DNA of 60,000 nt from Phoronis australis (Eukaryota; Phoronida; Phoronidae): positions 228,399 through 288,398 of the forward strand of contig NMRA01000296.1 of assembly GCA_002633005.1 (NCBI GenBank). Direction: 5' to 3'. The notes under the pieces are model-generated. The model was not told the DNA's origin, made no database searches, and was given only the letters and a program-made list of their open reading frames with translations. Both the position numbers and the translations under genes were made by a program. The first letter of the stretch is position 1; each line of letters opens with the position of its first letter. Below are positions 1 through 12,152 of the stretch, one piece after another.

Positions 1-1163
1 ATTGTCTTTTAGATTTGTCTATAATTATCGCGATCATGATCGTCTGTATCTGATTGGTTGGATTCTGTACACATTTTGGAGAGTAAAAGAGAGCACGAAA
101 CTACCACAAATTCTCATTCGAATTTTGATAAAAAGACATTTCAACTTTGGTAACCAGTTGCAAAGTTTGTTACCCTGTTGTACCTTCACTCTACAACTAC
201 ATTACGGTGAAAAATATCTGGTCTGCATCAAACGTTTGGTCACGCGTTTGATGCAAAACCAAAATGGAAAAATACAAAACACTTTTTTTCTGTGCAAGAA
301 TTAACGTTAAGTCCAAAAATCTCGTTATGTTTAGTAAGTGTAATCTTAGTACACTTTGTTTGAAACGGCTATGAACGCGCGTTCCATCAGAAATTTAGAT
401 TTAGACCATAACCGTTACAAATTGGCCTCAAATTATTCAAATTATGAGAAGAGATTTCAGATATTCGAGAGAACTTTTAGGTCGTTATCACTTTAAAGCT
501 TCAAGGAATGAATTGAAAACGTGTCAGCTCTTTGCGAACCCAGAGATTACTTTTCACCAGAAGAAGGAACAAGTTGAGACCAATTTGATTGAGGTAAAAT
601 GTTTAAATCAAACAATCAATTCTTTGACGAAACTCTGGCTCATACCTGCTTTGAGGGTTATTTATTTCACACTCACTACCGGAAACGCAAATTATAAACA
701 TTGTCAATAAATATATACTTTGCAAACGTTTCCTTGATAGCAAATGATTTCTTTTCGCAAAGGGTCATCTAGAGCAATTAAACAGCGTGCCTACGTTGAC
801 AGCGACGACGAACTTTTCCGCACCAACCGATGGTGATTTATTAATTTCCGTTGAGTATAAAAAATTTGCAGTCATGGAAAGGAAATATGCGACAAGTTCT
901 TGCTCTGGCGGTTTTCTAATTCGGCCGTGATAAGTGACGAAATGCCCAGTTTGAATAACACACGCTCCGAAAAAACGCTTGAAACCAAACTACGCCGGGA
1001 TACGAAAGAAAATTTGTCGAAAAACAATTCAGTGTCCCCGTGCTTGACATGTACTAGCTATCTTTCATAGATAACAGAACTCGAAGTGATAGTGTTTTGG
1101 TTTATTCGGATTAGCTATGACGTCATACGTAATACTGCATATTCTCATTTGGCAGCAAGAACA
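1..1163. other. Intergenic / 5' flank of the lectin gene
   Basis: I find no gene here. The longest open frames are short, lack family signatures and are not joined by convincing splice sites. The stretch ends at the start codon of the lectin-receptor gene and presumably holds its promoter. The one recognisable site is a full palindromic TGACGTCA at 1,118-1,125. Confidence 0.5.
1118..1125. promoter_or_regulatory. CRE-type palindrome upstream of lectin gene
   Basis: A perfect TGACGTCA (binding site of CREB/ATF bZIP factors) lies 38 bp before the presumed start codon at 1,164. Its position in the proximal promoter or 5' UTR makes function plausible. No TATA box or transcription start could be placed, so this is inference from motif and position. 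Confidence 0.35.
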
Positions 1164-4100
1164 ATGGATGTATATCCACGCATTTGTTTCGTATATTCTA
1201 TTTTCTTGTCCATACCATTGCTCCAAGGTAAGTCAAACCAATTGCCTTATATCCTGCCGAAACACAGAGTCTTCGACATTTGGTGTTCTAAGGTCCTACA
1301 TGCCCCAACGGGAGACTTTACTCGTATGTCAGTCGCGCTTTCGAAGACCCCGAAAAATGCAACTTCAAAGGAGGATTGAGGCAGATTACATACCAAAATA
1401 CTTCGCGCATGCTCCACACGACATGCGCGCACCCAGCCTAAAACATAGGGGGATTCAAATTCTTCGGTATGCGAGCCATTTCGGAAAAAATATCAACGAG
1501 GACTAAAGAGGCAACTAGGTTCAGGCCTGCCAATCGTGCGGCTCGTTCGAGCCCCCCGAGCCCTCCTGGGTGCGCCCATGCACGAGACGGTATATTTGCG
1601 ACAATGGGTTGTCTAATCGAAGTTGTATATGTAGAATAAGCATATTATGTTCCCTGATTTTTAATTAGGTTTTCCAACAAGTCAGAATAATTATTTGAAT
1701 TGGTATAGCATCATTAGAATTTGAAGACGGTATCAGTCGAAACTAGCATAAATTGTTTTGATCAGACTTCAGTTACAGACAGCAAAGAAGCACTCTCAAA
1801 CTAGATATTATATTATAAAAGTCAATTCGAGAGCGGTAGTTGGAGCTTACTTGAACTGGAAGATTTCATGCAGAATCCACATTCAGATTGCCGGAGAATA
1901 CGAGATTAGATTGCCAGTGGCGATTTCCGTCAGTCTAACTGGCCTCAGTCCCAGAATACGGACTTCAAATTTTAATTGCTCAATTTGTCAAAATAATGGG
2001 AGCTCAATTTTCAAATTTTTGCCACTTTCTATTATGTGCAACAAAAGTATGGCGATTTTGTATTTTCCAGCTCACATTTAAGCATCATTCCACTTACCTT
2101 ATCATAGAATCAATGGATAGACTGCCTGAAGATCCCTTCCCACACAGCAGCGGACTGTAACACCCTCCATATGGTCATATCACGTCTGCCCCTTAAGTGG
2201 AAACTTTACAAACCACCGAACCTTTCTGTTTGGGACACGTCTCATGTCTTCGTCAAATTATTTCTACACTTGCGAGGCACTTGCAGAGAAATCCTCATTT
2301 GTGGAGCGTAGATACTGAATTCTATCCAATAATTCAAACAATCCAACCTCACCGACCAACCACATCAGTGGCCATGATTTCGCTAGGGTTCGCTAGAAGG
2401 TCCCGAGCACAGTCGCGAAGCACTCGCCTTTCACTCGCGCACCTGCGGAGTCTTCCTATTTTGCAAAATTCTTGTGCGTCTGCAGAACACACTCTTGGTC
2501 AGGAGTGATTGCCGAAAACACGAGATTGTTGACAGATATTAGTGCGGACGAACTCGTAAACTGATCCATTGTCATGGTTATAATTACACTCACTCAACAT
2601 TTTTTGCTTTGGGCATTGTAGCTGCCTCTACGTTAGGCTTTAATTTGTAAAATTTCAGCCAATTTGTGTTCCACTACTAGGTATTTACCTGTAGTCCCGT
2701 GTCTGTGACTACTCCGTGTTTGACTGCATGGTTACGTGTCTAGTTGCATTCTTTCCGCGACATCTTTCTGAGAATCATGAAGTTGCATTGTCGGTGTCCT
2801 CAGTGGAAGTTTTATTTTAAGTGTCTGACTCTTTCTGTCTTTATAATTTTCCGAGGTAGATATTTAGGCCTACTTCAAATATTTTGGAAGTACCACACCC
2901 TGAGTCGGTCATACGATGCATGTTGCTTGTGCTCTTTTATTTTGTAGATTTTACTTCTCAAGTTTTTGCATAGGTTTTGAACTGCTATCAGGTGTATTCA
3001 CTGTCCACTAGTTCTTGACCAATGAAGGGCAATAAACCATCATAATTCCATCACAATTTTGTTTCGCTTACAACGTCATTGCAAGCTATATCAACACATA
3101 TTCTAATATTTGAGGCATTTGTAATGATTTTAAGTATTGGGCCTAATTTTGAATCGCTGTTTTTAACTTCTCATTGTCACACTTTCAAGGTCTCCCAATA
3201 CCTTGCGACTTCATCTACCACTCGCCAGATGGCACTCTTCGCACATGCTTCCTGCTACAAGGTTCGTCGACATACGATAGGACTGAAAATATTTGCAAAA
3301 GTCTTAAAGGTCGGTCACTGACCATTAACAACAAAAGTAAATTAAAATTTGTTGCTGCAAAATTAAGAGAGAAGAATATCTCGGATGTCTGGACCGGAGG
3401 AAGAGAATTAAAGCAATGGGAATGGATAAACGGTAGGCCTATATGGTTCGGTTTGGTTACAATTACAATTTCATGCATTGTGTTTGTGTCGTCATTAGGC
3501 CTATCAGTCATTGTGTAGTCTCAGATAAACTCTGAGATGCAGTTAAGACCGACCGCCCTCTGGTGGACTGGTCTTGTTTGTTTATACCGAAGGTTGCTTT
3601 GTCAATCTTTGGTCATTTAAAACGGTTTTGAAAGCCTGGAACAGGTAAGTAAAAAGAAGCCAAAGATATTTATTAAAGTTTCAAAATTTGAAGACCATTA
3701 TAAATCACAGATCGCAATAAACTTCTGGTATAATCAGCATAGGACTACACCCGCCAGTGCATCCCCATTTGTGACCTCAGTGCTATTTCGACTAGTTTAT
3801 GTCGGCGAGGGATACAAAAAACCATGGTCTCGTCTCTTAATTTCATTTACTTTCCCCTAAACACCAGTACCGACATGCCACCGTCAAATCCGTAGTGTAA
3901 GTTCTATACCAGCGGTCCACTACATGCTCAAAAATCGAAAACATTCCATGCCTGGTTGCAATATGAAACTTCGGGACCATACTATGATCCTGTACCCAAG
4001 GCCTTGGACTGGAGTTTGGTCATGGTTGTGAAGTATTTTTGGTGACGTTGTGTGGAGGTAAAGGGCTCGGATAAGAAATTTGCCAGTTTAGTGTTTCTGG

Positions 4101-7100
4101 GATTTGCCGTGGGAGATCGAAGTTGAGAGTTAAAGGCGCGGCCCTATGTTTTTCGCTCGATTCATTTAATTTATGTTACGTCACTCATTAACCTTTTCGA
4201 TGAAAATACTTAAATGAAATGGTGACAGTTCACATCAGTTTTGTTGATGGATTTAATTGAACTGTTGATTGTGTTCATGTTTTAGGAAAAGCTGTATCGA
4301 AAGATAATACCGGGAGTTTCGAAGTTTCGTCGCAACGTTTGTGTCTTGCCCTGTCTACTTCTGGATCGGCAAGTGCCAGTATGTGCCAAAATTTCCACTA
4401 CTACGTCTGCAGTATCAGAACAGGTAGGTCAAATAGAAGACACCGTCTGCCGGCTGATGTACAAAGTTTTTGTTTCTTGTGTTTCCCTTTTCAGTACTCT
4501 GTAGGGCCAGTTTTTTAAAGTTAATTGATGAAAAAAAGGCAATTCCTTATGTGATTATGTGTAAAATGACGACAGACCATGAACGCCAACGCAATGGTGC
4601 TGAACTCTTCTACTGACTTTAAAGTTCAAATAATGCAAACTAAAACAACTGGTTTACAATTGAAGTGCTTTTGAAGCATAAAACCACTAGGCCCTATTTA
4701 TCATTATTGCGGGCGGATATAAGGTGTCACAAGGGCGTGGGTAACCACAAGAAAACATATTCGCGTTAACCTAAATACACCGGCGTTTTTGGTTGTGTCG
4801 CCAGCGAAGGGGATCAGGCGCCTCTAAATCAATTTATTATTATTTATCCGTTTGAACTGTCTGGTAGGATGCTTTGTAAAATCATAACTTTATCAGCAGC
4901 CACTGATTTTCTGTCTACTAGACTGTAGCTAGGTGGGTACATGCAGTCATCTTGCATCAACGCGAATACATAAATTAAACTTAATTCTGATTTAGCAACT
5001 GCGGACTCCGCATGCAGACACCGACCACTTTTGAAGACATGAGCGATTCTTAAAAGTTACCGTAAAAAGTTGTCGGTTCCGCTGCCTAGATCGACCTTAG
5101 GAATGTTTGCCTGTGACCCATTATTTTAAAGCTGCACTTTACTTTGAACTGACGACAAAACGAAAATAAATGGAGGTCTCATAATTTTGGTTTCATGGTA
5201 TTTCTTACCATGATAGGATTCTTTTCTTATTTTCGTTACCAACGAAAACAAAGAAACCGTCAGCGACTCAAGAAACCGATGCAGGGTTTACTGAAGTTGG
5301 CAAAATCTGAAACTGAGAATTTCAAAATGACGCGTGTACGCATGAGACTTGGGATGGTAGCGGAAATGAAACTATGTCACTCTAAGGAATGTCACGAGAC
5401 CGATTTTATGAGAGTAAAATGCCAAATATGATTTTCATTTTTACAGGCAGCTGAATAGAGTGCAATACAGCTTGCGCAACATGCTATTGTTTCATTTCCG
5501 CTGATTTTAATGTTGTTTTGGGGGGAACAAGGGCAGACCTGCGTGGGGCACAACTACAGAACAATAGACGGCCGATGCTTCTTCATTAGTGGGAACGACA
5601 GGGGAATGAAGCGCTGGTATGAAGCTCGCAACGACTGCATTCATAAAGGGGGCGACATGCTCTGCGGTGACCAGGATATAAAAATAGTGATAAACGAGCT
5701 AGAAAAAGAAAGGACATATTGGATTGGCGGCACAAACCGGAAATGGGTGTGGTCGAATGGTAGGGAACGTTTATTTACTTTTATTGTCTTAAATTTACGA
5801 CCCATCTGCTTCATAATCCACCATGACATTGAAGTAACATATCTTTTAAGATGATAAATTTGACGAACAAATGACGTGTCGATGTATTCCATAGATCATC
5901 ATCACAATCTTTGTCCTAAATAGAAGTAGATGCATTATTTTCTGAAAAAAAATCCAGTGAACTGAGTCGTGACTTGCTGAAGGCAATTTAACATAATGTG
6001 TACACTTCAGACAATAGCTAGGGTTGATAGTGAATATTCGGTTATATATAAACAAGAATGGTATTTTTTATCAATAGGCGATGTGATAACGGAGACATTC
6101 TGGGGAAGAGAGGAACCTGGCAGTCCTTCACATACGTGCCTGTCGCTACACACTGAGGACGAACTGTCATGGTGGAGGGCTTCCTTTTGCTCCGATAATC
6201 ACAAAACTCTGTGCGAAATTGGTAAGTATCTTGTTCTTCAAGTTATGAAAGCGGCAATACTTCATTCAATACCAAATTCTATCAAAAACTCTTGATTCAG
6301 TCCACCCACCGTTATGAAACTGGCCTCAATTGCTCCAAACTCAAATAAGAAGTGATTTCTTGGCATGGGGAAACTGATAGATTCGTTATTAGGTGAGGTT
6401 ATGCTCGGCGCATACAATAACCGGGGCGAGCCAACTCATTGAGTCTCGTCTTGAGCAATAACGAATCGTAATTACTTCTTCGAGAGTTGCTCAAAACTTG
6501 TCCCTGATGAGATCCTTCATGCAAAGGCATTTCCACGATAAATGGTTTTACTTGATTTTTGGTTCAGTGAAGCATGTTGTTCTTTTTAAAGCTTTTTGAT
6601 TTTGCCGTGCTTTATGTGAACAAGGAACCGAGAAAACGAGACCGTGAGCTAAAAACCGAAACCGAGAACTGTTTTAGCCCTTGTTCAGATAGCAACTGAA
6701 TATCTGCTTGCTTATATACCCTGCATGTGACTAAACCGTTAATCGACATTATCTCTTTGCAGATGTCGAAATCACAACTCCCATAACAACTACCAGAACC
6801 ACCTTCACGCGAAGGGCAACTGTCAGAACTCAACCAACCACGGCGTCTACATCTTTAGTGACTTCTGACAATCATTCGACAACATTTACTGATGCCATAC
6901 ACTCATTTGCTATGCACTCCGTGACGTCACCTGTAGTGAATAATGGAACGCATTGGCAAAGGAACCGAATAAAGTCGACTGTTCAGCCAAGCACGCCCAA
7001 GATCCTGACTTCAGCAAAAAGGGGAATAACACAAAATCCGCGGAGATTTTTTGAAACGACACTTGTGCATGCTGAAAACGGACTCGGTGGAGATGAAATA

Positions 7101-8539
7101 GGTAAAAATGAACATAAGACTTTGCACTTTTCTGTGCGAGACTGGACAAAAATTAGCACATACTTTACATTATGATTTTAAAAAATAAGAGAACAAACGC
7201 CTTAAGCTCCCATGGAAACCTGTCTGTGTCTCACTGTATTCTTTTTGGTATGGAAATGAAAACGAGTTGTGAAGTTAAACAGCCGGCATTTTAAGATGCC
7301 GTCGTTCGGTCACAGGGCAGTCTCTGGATATATCTTCAGATTGTGACGTTAATATCCGGAAAACTCGTCGTTCTACTTTTTCAGGTCTCTACGCGGGATT
7401 TGGAACTATGGGATTTCTTGTCGTTGTCTTGGTTATCGTTATTATCATTTTCGTACATCGCAGGTAAATTTTTGTGGTGAATTTCGTACTACTCTGAACG
7501 TAAATCATCCTTCTAGTTTGGTATTTATGTAAATTAATGTTTTGTAAAATTTTACAATTCGCAGGATGGTGCAATTACACGTCTTTTGATATGGCAAACT
7601 AATGAGCATTAAGCAATCTTACTGACAATAACATCATTTGGCGTGAACTCCAATTAACTGCAATTATCGCGCTAACACTGGTTCTGTTCTAAAACAAAGA
7701 CACACAAACACTGGATCGTAATTTTCTGCAAAAAGTGCGCATGCATGCGTCACTTTTGATCAGAAATTTTTTCATAAGGTCACGTGTTAAGTGAATGTGC
7801 ACGTTTTGTCCGTTTTGTATGGTATTTGGTAGAATTTTAGGGGGGCCATGGCCCTCGTGCCCCCCCCCCCCAAATCCGCAACTGACATATTCACTGCTAA
7901 GCTCTCTATATATGGGTTCCTATAAATCATGGTAACTCTCAAAAAGGGTGGGTACTTCCAAACGGTGGGTATTCTGATTTACCATATTCGTACACCCCGT
8001 GGAATACCCTCAGGCGTACACAGTGAGGCAACGTTCCTCATCTGGTGTTAGTAAGAGTTGCTTGCCTTTTTGTTTTCATTTTGTCTACGTGTGGTGGAAA
8101 ATTGCTTGCAATTTGTATTTCTAGAAACTCCAAACCAAAGGAAGCCCAAGTCATCGAGCATGTGGGAGTAAAAATCTCTCATCATCGGAGCAAAGTGTTT
8201 ACAAAATCGAAAAAAGCTACTGACAAACAAGAAAGAAATGTCATCACTTCAAAAAATAATGATTTTGAAAATTGTGAACAACAAGTTTATGTTGAGGTAG
8301 ATGACATGAAAGACCAGCAGTACGCGTATGCGCATTACCACATAATACGGGAAGAATGTGGCGTGACATGCGCCAGAAATCGCTTGGATTTTGATACGAG
8401 AATGCCTTTGCCGACGGAAAAATTCTCCGGAGAAATGAATCTGAACGAAAAACGTTTGGCAGATAGTGTGTGCACGAATGAGGTACACGTTGGAACTAGT
8501 TATGACTACGTCAAAACGAGGAAAGAGGATTGGGGATAG
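1164..8539 (+). CDS. Transmembrane receptor with two C-type lectin-like domains (8 exons)
   Basis: Exons: 1,164-1,227; 3,190-3,432; 4,286-4,423; 5,532-5,759; 6,078-6,221; 6,763-7,101; 7,385-7,463; 8,125-8,539. All junctions are GT/AG and in phase, giving 549 residues. Residues 1-21 look like a signal peptide (hydrophobic run ending SIPLLQ) and the start has a good context (acaATGg). Residues 22-149 and 149-272 are two C-type lectin-like domains. The first has VWTGG, WEWING and a closing CxxFHYYVC. The second has YWIGG, WVWSNG and a closing FC..LCEI. I see neither EPN/QPD nor WND, so classical calcium-dependent sugar binding is doubtful. Residues 273-385 are a Thr/Ser-rich stalk, probably O-glycosylated, and 387-409 a membrane helix ending in HRR. 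The tail has tyrosines at 467, 478, 480, 483, 538 and 540, several in YxxV/I context (YVEV, YHII, YDYV). Introns 1-6 are all phase 1. The least certain junction is the acceptor at 5,531, which has a weak pyrimidine tract. Inference: a cell-surface recognition or adhesion receptor; no ligand or orthologue is claimed. Confidence 0.85.
1421..1480 (+). repeat. Dispersed repeat family A, copy 1
   Basis: Begins ACATGCGCGCACCCAGCCTA and is followed by a G-run and a 'tcaaattctt' segment. The same order recurs at 12,734 and 14,366. Probably fragments of one interspersed element; class unknown. Confidence 0.55.
2316..2470 (+). repeat. Dispersed repeat family B, copy 1
   Basis: Matches 15,507-15,650 with the blocks in the same order: tgaattc.atcc, ataattcaa, caacctcacc, ttgctagg-like, and actcgcctttcactc. 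The copies are diverged, with several indels. No coding potential is seen. Confidence 0.6.
5345..5445 (+). repeat. Dispersed repeat family C, copy 1
   Basis: Shares blocks with 40,676-40,790 (aggaat.t..gagaccgattt, followed by a purine-rich block and a cagct segment). Lies in intron 3 of the lectin gene. Unclassified. Confidence 0.45.
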
Positions 8540-9834
8540 ACTAACTTTGTCGTGTCTTGAAACTGAACAAGAACTTTGTGATCTCCATGATCTTGCAGAA
8601 ATACACTTAGTGTGAAACAATGGAACGTATAGGGTAGAGATATATCTACCAAAGTTTGTATCTTTGTATTTTCAACAAAAATATTGTTGTCATTTATCGG
8701 GTTAATTCTAAATATCGGCATGGCTAATGTTGTTTGTAGCGAAGGGAAGTTACTTTTGGTAAGTGTAACAAGGGACTCGGTGACTTCCTATCGTACATGA
8801 AGACGGGAAAATCATTCCCTGTCGAAATTATAAAGCACATCTCTCCGACGCTTCTTGTATTTTTATATTTTCTTCCCCCTTTGACAGAAACTCATTTTAG
8901 TCCCTTTGATTTGCTTTAATTTTGTGATGAATTAAAAACGTGCGAGCAACGGCAGAACGGAATATGCCGTGTCGATGCAAATGAACGAAGTATGCATTGT
9001 CTAAAAATACGAAGCTATCTGCTCAGCAAAACTCAGTGGTCAACATTAGAGAGGGTTTGCAGAAATATCCGAAATGTCTTTGAAGACGCCAATTTTAATC
9101 TTTTGTGGGAATGAGTTTGTTAGTGATTACAGAGAACTGAACGGTTAAGTTTATTCGTTTAGCACGCAACATGACAAGAACATCCGTAAGAGGGAGGACT
9201 CTAGTGATTGACATTCACAGATCCGGCACTGACTACGTTATGCGCGTGCTATTACGTCTTTGGAAATTAAGCGAAATCTGATGGTGTCAATCATGACGTC
9301 ACGAGCTGTGGCGTCATGAATTGTGACGAATATTGCCATTTCCAACATTCCAGCGCTCGACTTGGCTAGGCTTGTTCGGTCATCCTGCAGTCGTAACACG
9401 AGATTTTGTGTGCATCTGGGATGACCATAGGATCATGTTTGGCCTGTGAGTAACTATTACAGAAGCGATTCCATTTAATGAAGCAAAATAGCAGTGGTTG
9501 GTTCTTAGAGACATGTATTGAGGAAAACAAAAGACACAATGCAAAATTACCATAATCTTAGAGAAAAACAGTTTGAATTTGACACAAATGGCGTATAATT
9601 TTAGTATCCCTGACTTACGCACCTACACTGGGAACATACTTGTGTTTGTTATGCATTGTAGTTTAACAGAAATTTTTTACAGTATACCATGTCAAATACA
9701 TCGAGTTGACGGCTGGTAGACAAATATTCATTGACAGGCTTTGAGCCAATTCAGTTGTTTCATATGGGATCACATTTTCAATGAATTTTTCAAAGTAAAA
9801 TACAACATCCTGCAAATCGAGTGATTGTTTTCAG
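8540..9834. other. Between lectin gene and SPxK-rich gene
   Basis: Presumably holds the 3' UTR of the lectin gene and the 5' part of the next gene. No exon could be proved. It contains a perfect TGACGTCA at 9,294-9,301 and a second GCGTCATGA at 9,311-9,319. A short frame beginning at 9,074 with a GGTTAAG donor was tested as a first exon but its phase does not match the next exon. Confidence 0.4.
9294..9301. promoter_or_regulatory. CRE-type palindrome
   Basis: Perfect TGACGTCA, followed 9 bp later by a half-like GCGTCATGA. It lies about 530 bp upstream of the first recognised exon of the SPxK-rich gene, so it could belong to that gene's promoter. Position and motif are the only evidence. Confidence 0.25.
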
Positions 9835-10943
9835 AGGAGAAGACACGACACCATCATGGTATTTCACGCAGCAAGAACTATGCGACTTAGCGCGAACCTA
9901 TTGGTACATTTGTGTATTCAAGTTCATTATGGTAAGTTCAGGAAGATGAAGGCTCGACTAGTCGTAGCATATTCATGCTGACACGCCCAACCCAGGTGAT
10001 TACGATCAGTGGAAGGTTGACAACTAAAACGACCCCCGACGTTTCGCATGCAATTTATGTGGTGACAAAGTGTGACGATGAAATTTATCGTTCTTTCTTT
10101 AGCATTCATATTATAGAATAAAACTCGTACCATTTCTGCTTACAGCCTCTAGCTTGAAAGAATTATTCCTCAACATAGACGCAAAATACTGCAAAATAAA
10201 TAATTTTGATCACCACTTCTCGTTGTAGCTGTGTTTCTTCATAGCCAAGTTGGTTCAGTTATGTAGACGCAAACGGGGCAAAAAAGGACAGATCATCAAA
10301 GACATGTAAGTGAGTTTATATTGATTGTTAGTTTATTCTGTATCTTCCCAAAGAGTATTTCATGCTACCTAACTCATACACCATTTTGAAATACATGTAC
10401 ATCTGTGGACGGGTCTTAATCTAATTTCTGCATCAGAAACTCACATTTAACTCAGTATCGATTTGATGTCAAATATTACACATGCTATCTACGTTTCTCA
10501 TATCGCTTTCTAGACATACGCAAACGGCCAAACAGCTAACAGACATAAAGATGCAGACGGAAACCGGAACGTCCTCTAGCGGCACACCAAAGACACCAAG
10601 TTCGGGATCATCCAAGTCTAGACCAGGATCGCCCAGCGCCAAGAAATCGCCCAGCGCCAAGAAATCGCCCAGTGCAAAGTCATCAAGATCCAGGAAATCT
10701 CCAAGTGCCAACAGATCTAAGTCTAAGTCCCCCAGCGCTAAGATCAAATCGTCCCCCAGTCCTAAATCTGCTAAAAAAGCCCCAGCCGTAGATAAAACAC
10801 CGCCTGCAAGTCCCGCGCTGACTCGTCAAAGAAAACGCAACGCTACCATGAAAAACCAGTCTCCCAAACAATCTCCGTCGCCAAAAGCGAAATCCCCAGC
10901 GAGAAGAAGAACGAGGCAAACAAAATCTCCTGCTAAGAAATGA
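9835..10943 (+). CDS. Membrane-anchored, Ser-Pro-Lys-rich basic protein (3' exons)
   Basis: Three exons join in phase: 9,835-9,931, 10,229-10,305 and 10,514-10,943. They give about 200 residues ending at TGA. The first visible part reads GEDTTPSWYFTQQELCDLA. A strongly hydrophobic stretch of about 23 residues (from TYWYICVF through LCFFIAKLVQL) spans the junction of exons 1 and 2 and is probably a membrane helix. It is followed at once by RRKRGKKG. The last exon encodes a tail of about 140 residues composed mostly of Ser, Pro, Lys, Ala and Arg, with tandem SPSAKK and many SPxK/SPKA units. SPxK motifs are known in DNA-minor-groove-binding tails of some histones and as sites for proline-directed kinases. 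Neither role can be proved here. The N-terminal exon was not found, because the first exon shown needs a preceding exon ending in phase 2. The last exon could alternatively be translated alone from ATG at 10,482 or 10,551. I do not recognise a named family. Confidence 0.55.
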
Positions 10944-11114
10944 GAATAGACGTGGATGATGTTACTTGTCGGAAGATGGACTTGACTAACGTTGAAAAAA
11001 TACTTCTAGTTTATCGGTGTGTTGTTCCGTACACATCGCAGAAACGCAAAAATTGCAGTTCCAATAGAGAGAGAAAGACTCGTAGAATTTTGTACTTCAT
11101 TGTATCATAGATGA

Positions 11115-11120
11115 AATAAA
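11115..11120 (+). terminator. Poly(A) signal AATAAA of SPxK-rich gene
   Basis: Canonical AATAAA 172 bp after the stop codon at 10,943, followed by a GT-rich stretch (tttcgtgttatgcttg). This is a normal arrangement for 3' end formation. Confidence 0.5.
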
Positions 11121-12152
11121 CGAGCAAATGAATTTCACATTTCGTGTTATGCTTGACTGGAATCAACAGTTTTGTCCATTCACACAAAAAATCTTTATTT
11201 AACGAAAATACCCATACGTAAATATTTACCATACATGCACGCAAAATCTACACCCGGGTGCAAATGCAAATTTACATGTCGTTGGCATTGGAGAAAAGAA
11301 AAACAATATGTGCGCTCAGACCTACTCTTTACATATCTCAGCCAAGTCGAAACAAGCATCAATAGCTAGTAATGACAAGATTCATCTGTAATAATTGCCT
11401 TAAATCAAGATATACTGAAGCTCTGAGGTTCAGGTATCTCTCCTTACGGGATTGCTTTTGGAAAGTCTCGCAAACGGTAAGCATTGATATAACAAAGATC
11501 GACGAACTGGTGGCAAAATACATTTAACAATGGGGATTTCAAAGAGTTAGGGTGGTTGAAAATTGTCAAATGTCAGATTTCTTTCTATATTATTACTCAT
11601 TTTACCAAGTATTCTTCGAAAGTATTACAAACGAATGAGACAATCCAGCAATCGGGTTTGTGCCAAGTCGTGACGAATGCTTGCTAGATTTGGTAACAGC
11701 ACTGCATGTAAACTTGACGGAGTCACAAAAGCAGCATGACCTATCACGAAATCGGCTATGACAGCTAATTTCAAGTATCCACTGACAACGGGAAACACGG
11801 GAAATTTTCACATTGTCATCACTTGAATGATACAGTAAATTAGTGATTTCCCAGTTGCAGCGGTCTCGCACGAGTATCGCTGGAAGTCGCATATCAATGA
11901 TCGCGTCCGAAGTATTGTTTGAGGTTTTGTTTCAGCACCATGGTCCCAGTACTCGATTATTTTTTGGTGTGCGATAGCTGAGACTGATTATATCATTAGT
12001 GGTTAGACAAGATCGCGTTCATTTGGAATTTCAACGTTCATAGTGAACAACGAAGTTTTGCAAAGTGAATCGCAAAGCTGATTTGTTCCGATGAAATTAT
12101 AAGTACATGTATGCTAATTGTACCTCTTATAGGGATGAAATAGTGAAACCGT

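Larger units (their letters stand above)
1228..3189. other. First intron of lectin gene
   Basis: Begins gtaagt and ends ag before the first lectin-like exon. It holds two pieces of dispersed repeats (1,421-1,480 and 2,316-2,470), each recurring elsewhere in the window. I see no further exon. Confidence 0.6.

Noticed and set aside
1530-1580. GTTCGAGCCCC resembling a tRNA B box
   Set aside because: No A box, no stems and no T-run around it.
9074-9146. Possible first exon of the SPxK-rich gene (ATG then GGTTAAG donor)
   Set aside because: It ends in phase 1, and joining it to 9,835 gives an early stop; the next exon needs phase 2.
10469-10747. Leu/Asp-rich minus-strand frame
   Set aside because: Mirror image of the SPxK repeats in the last exon of the plus-strand gene; codon repeats keep the reverse frame open.
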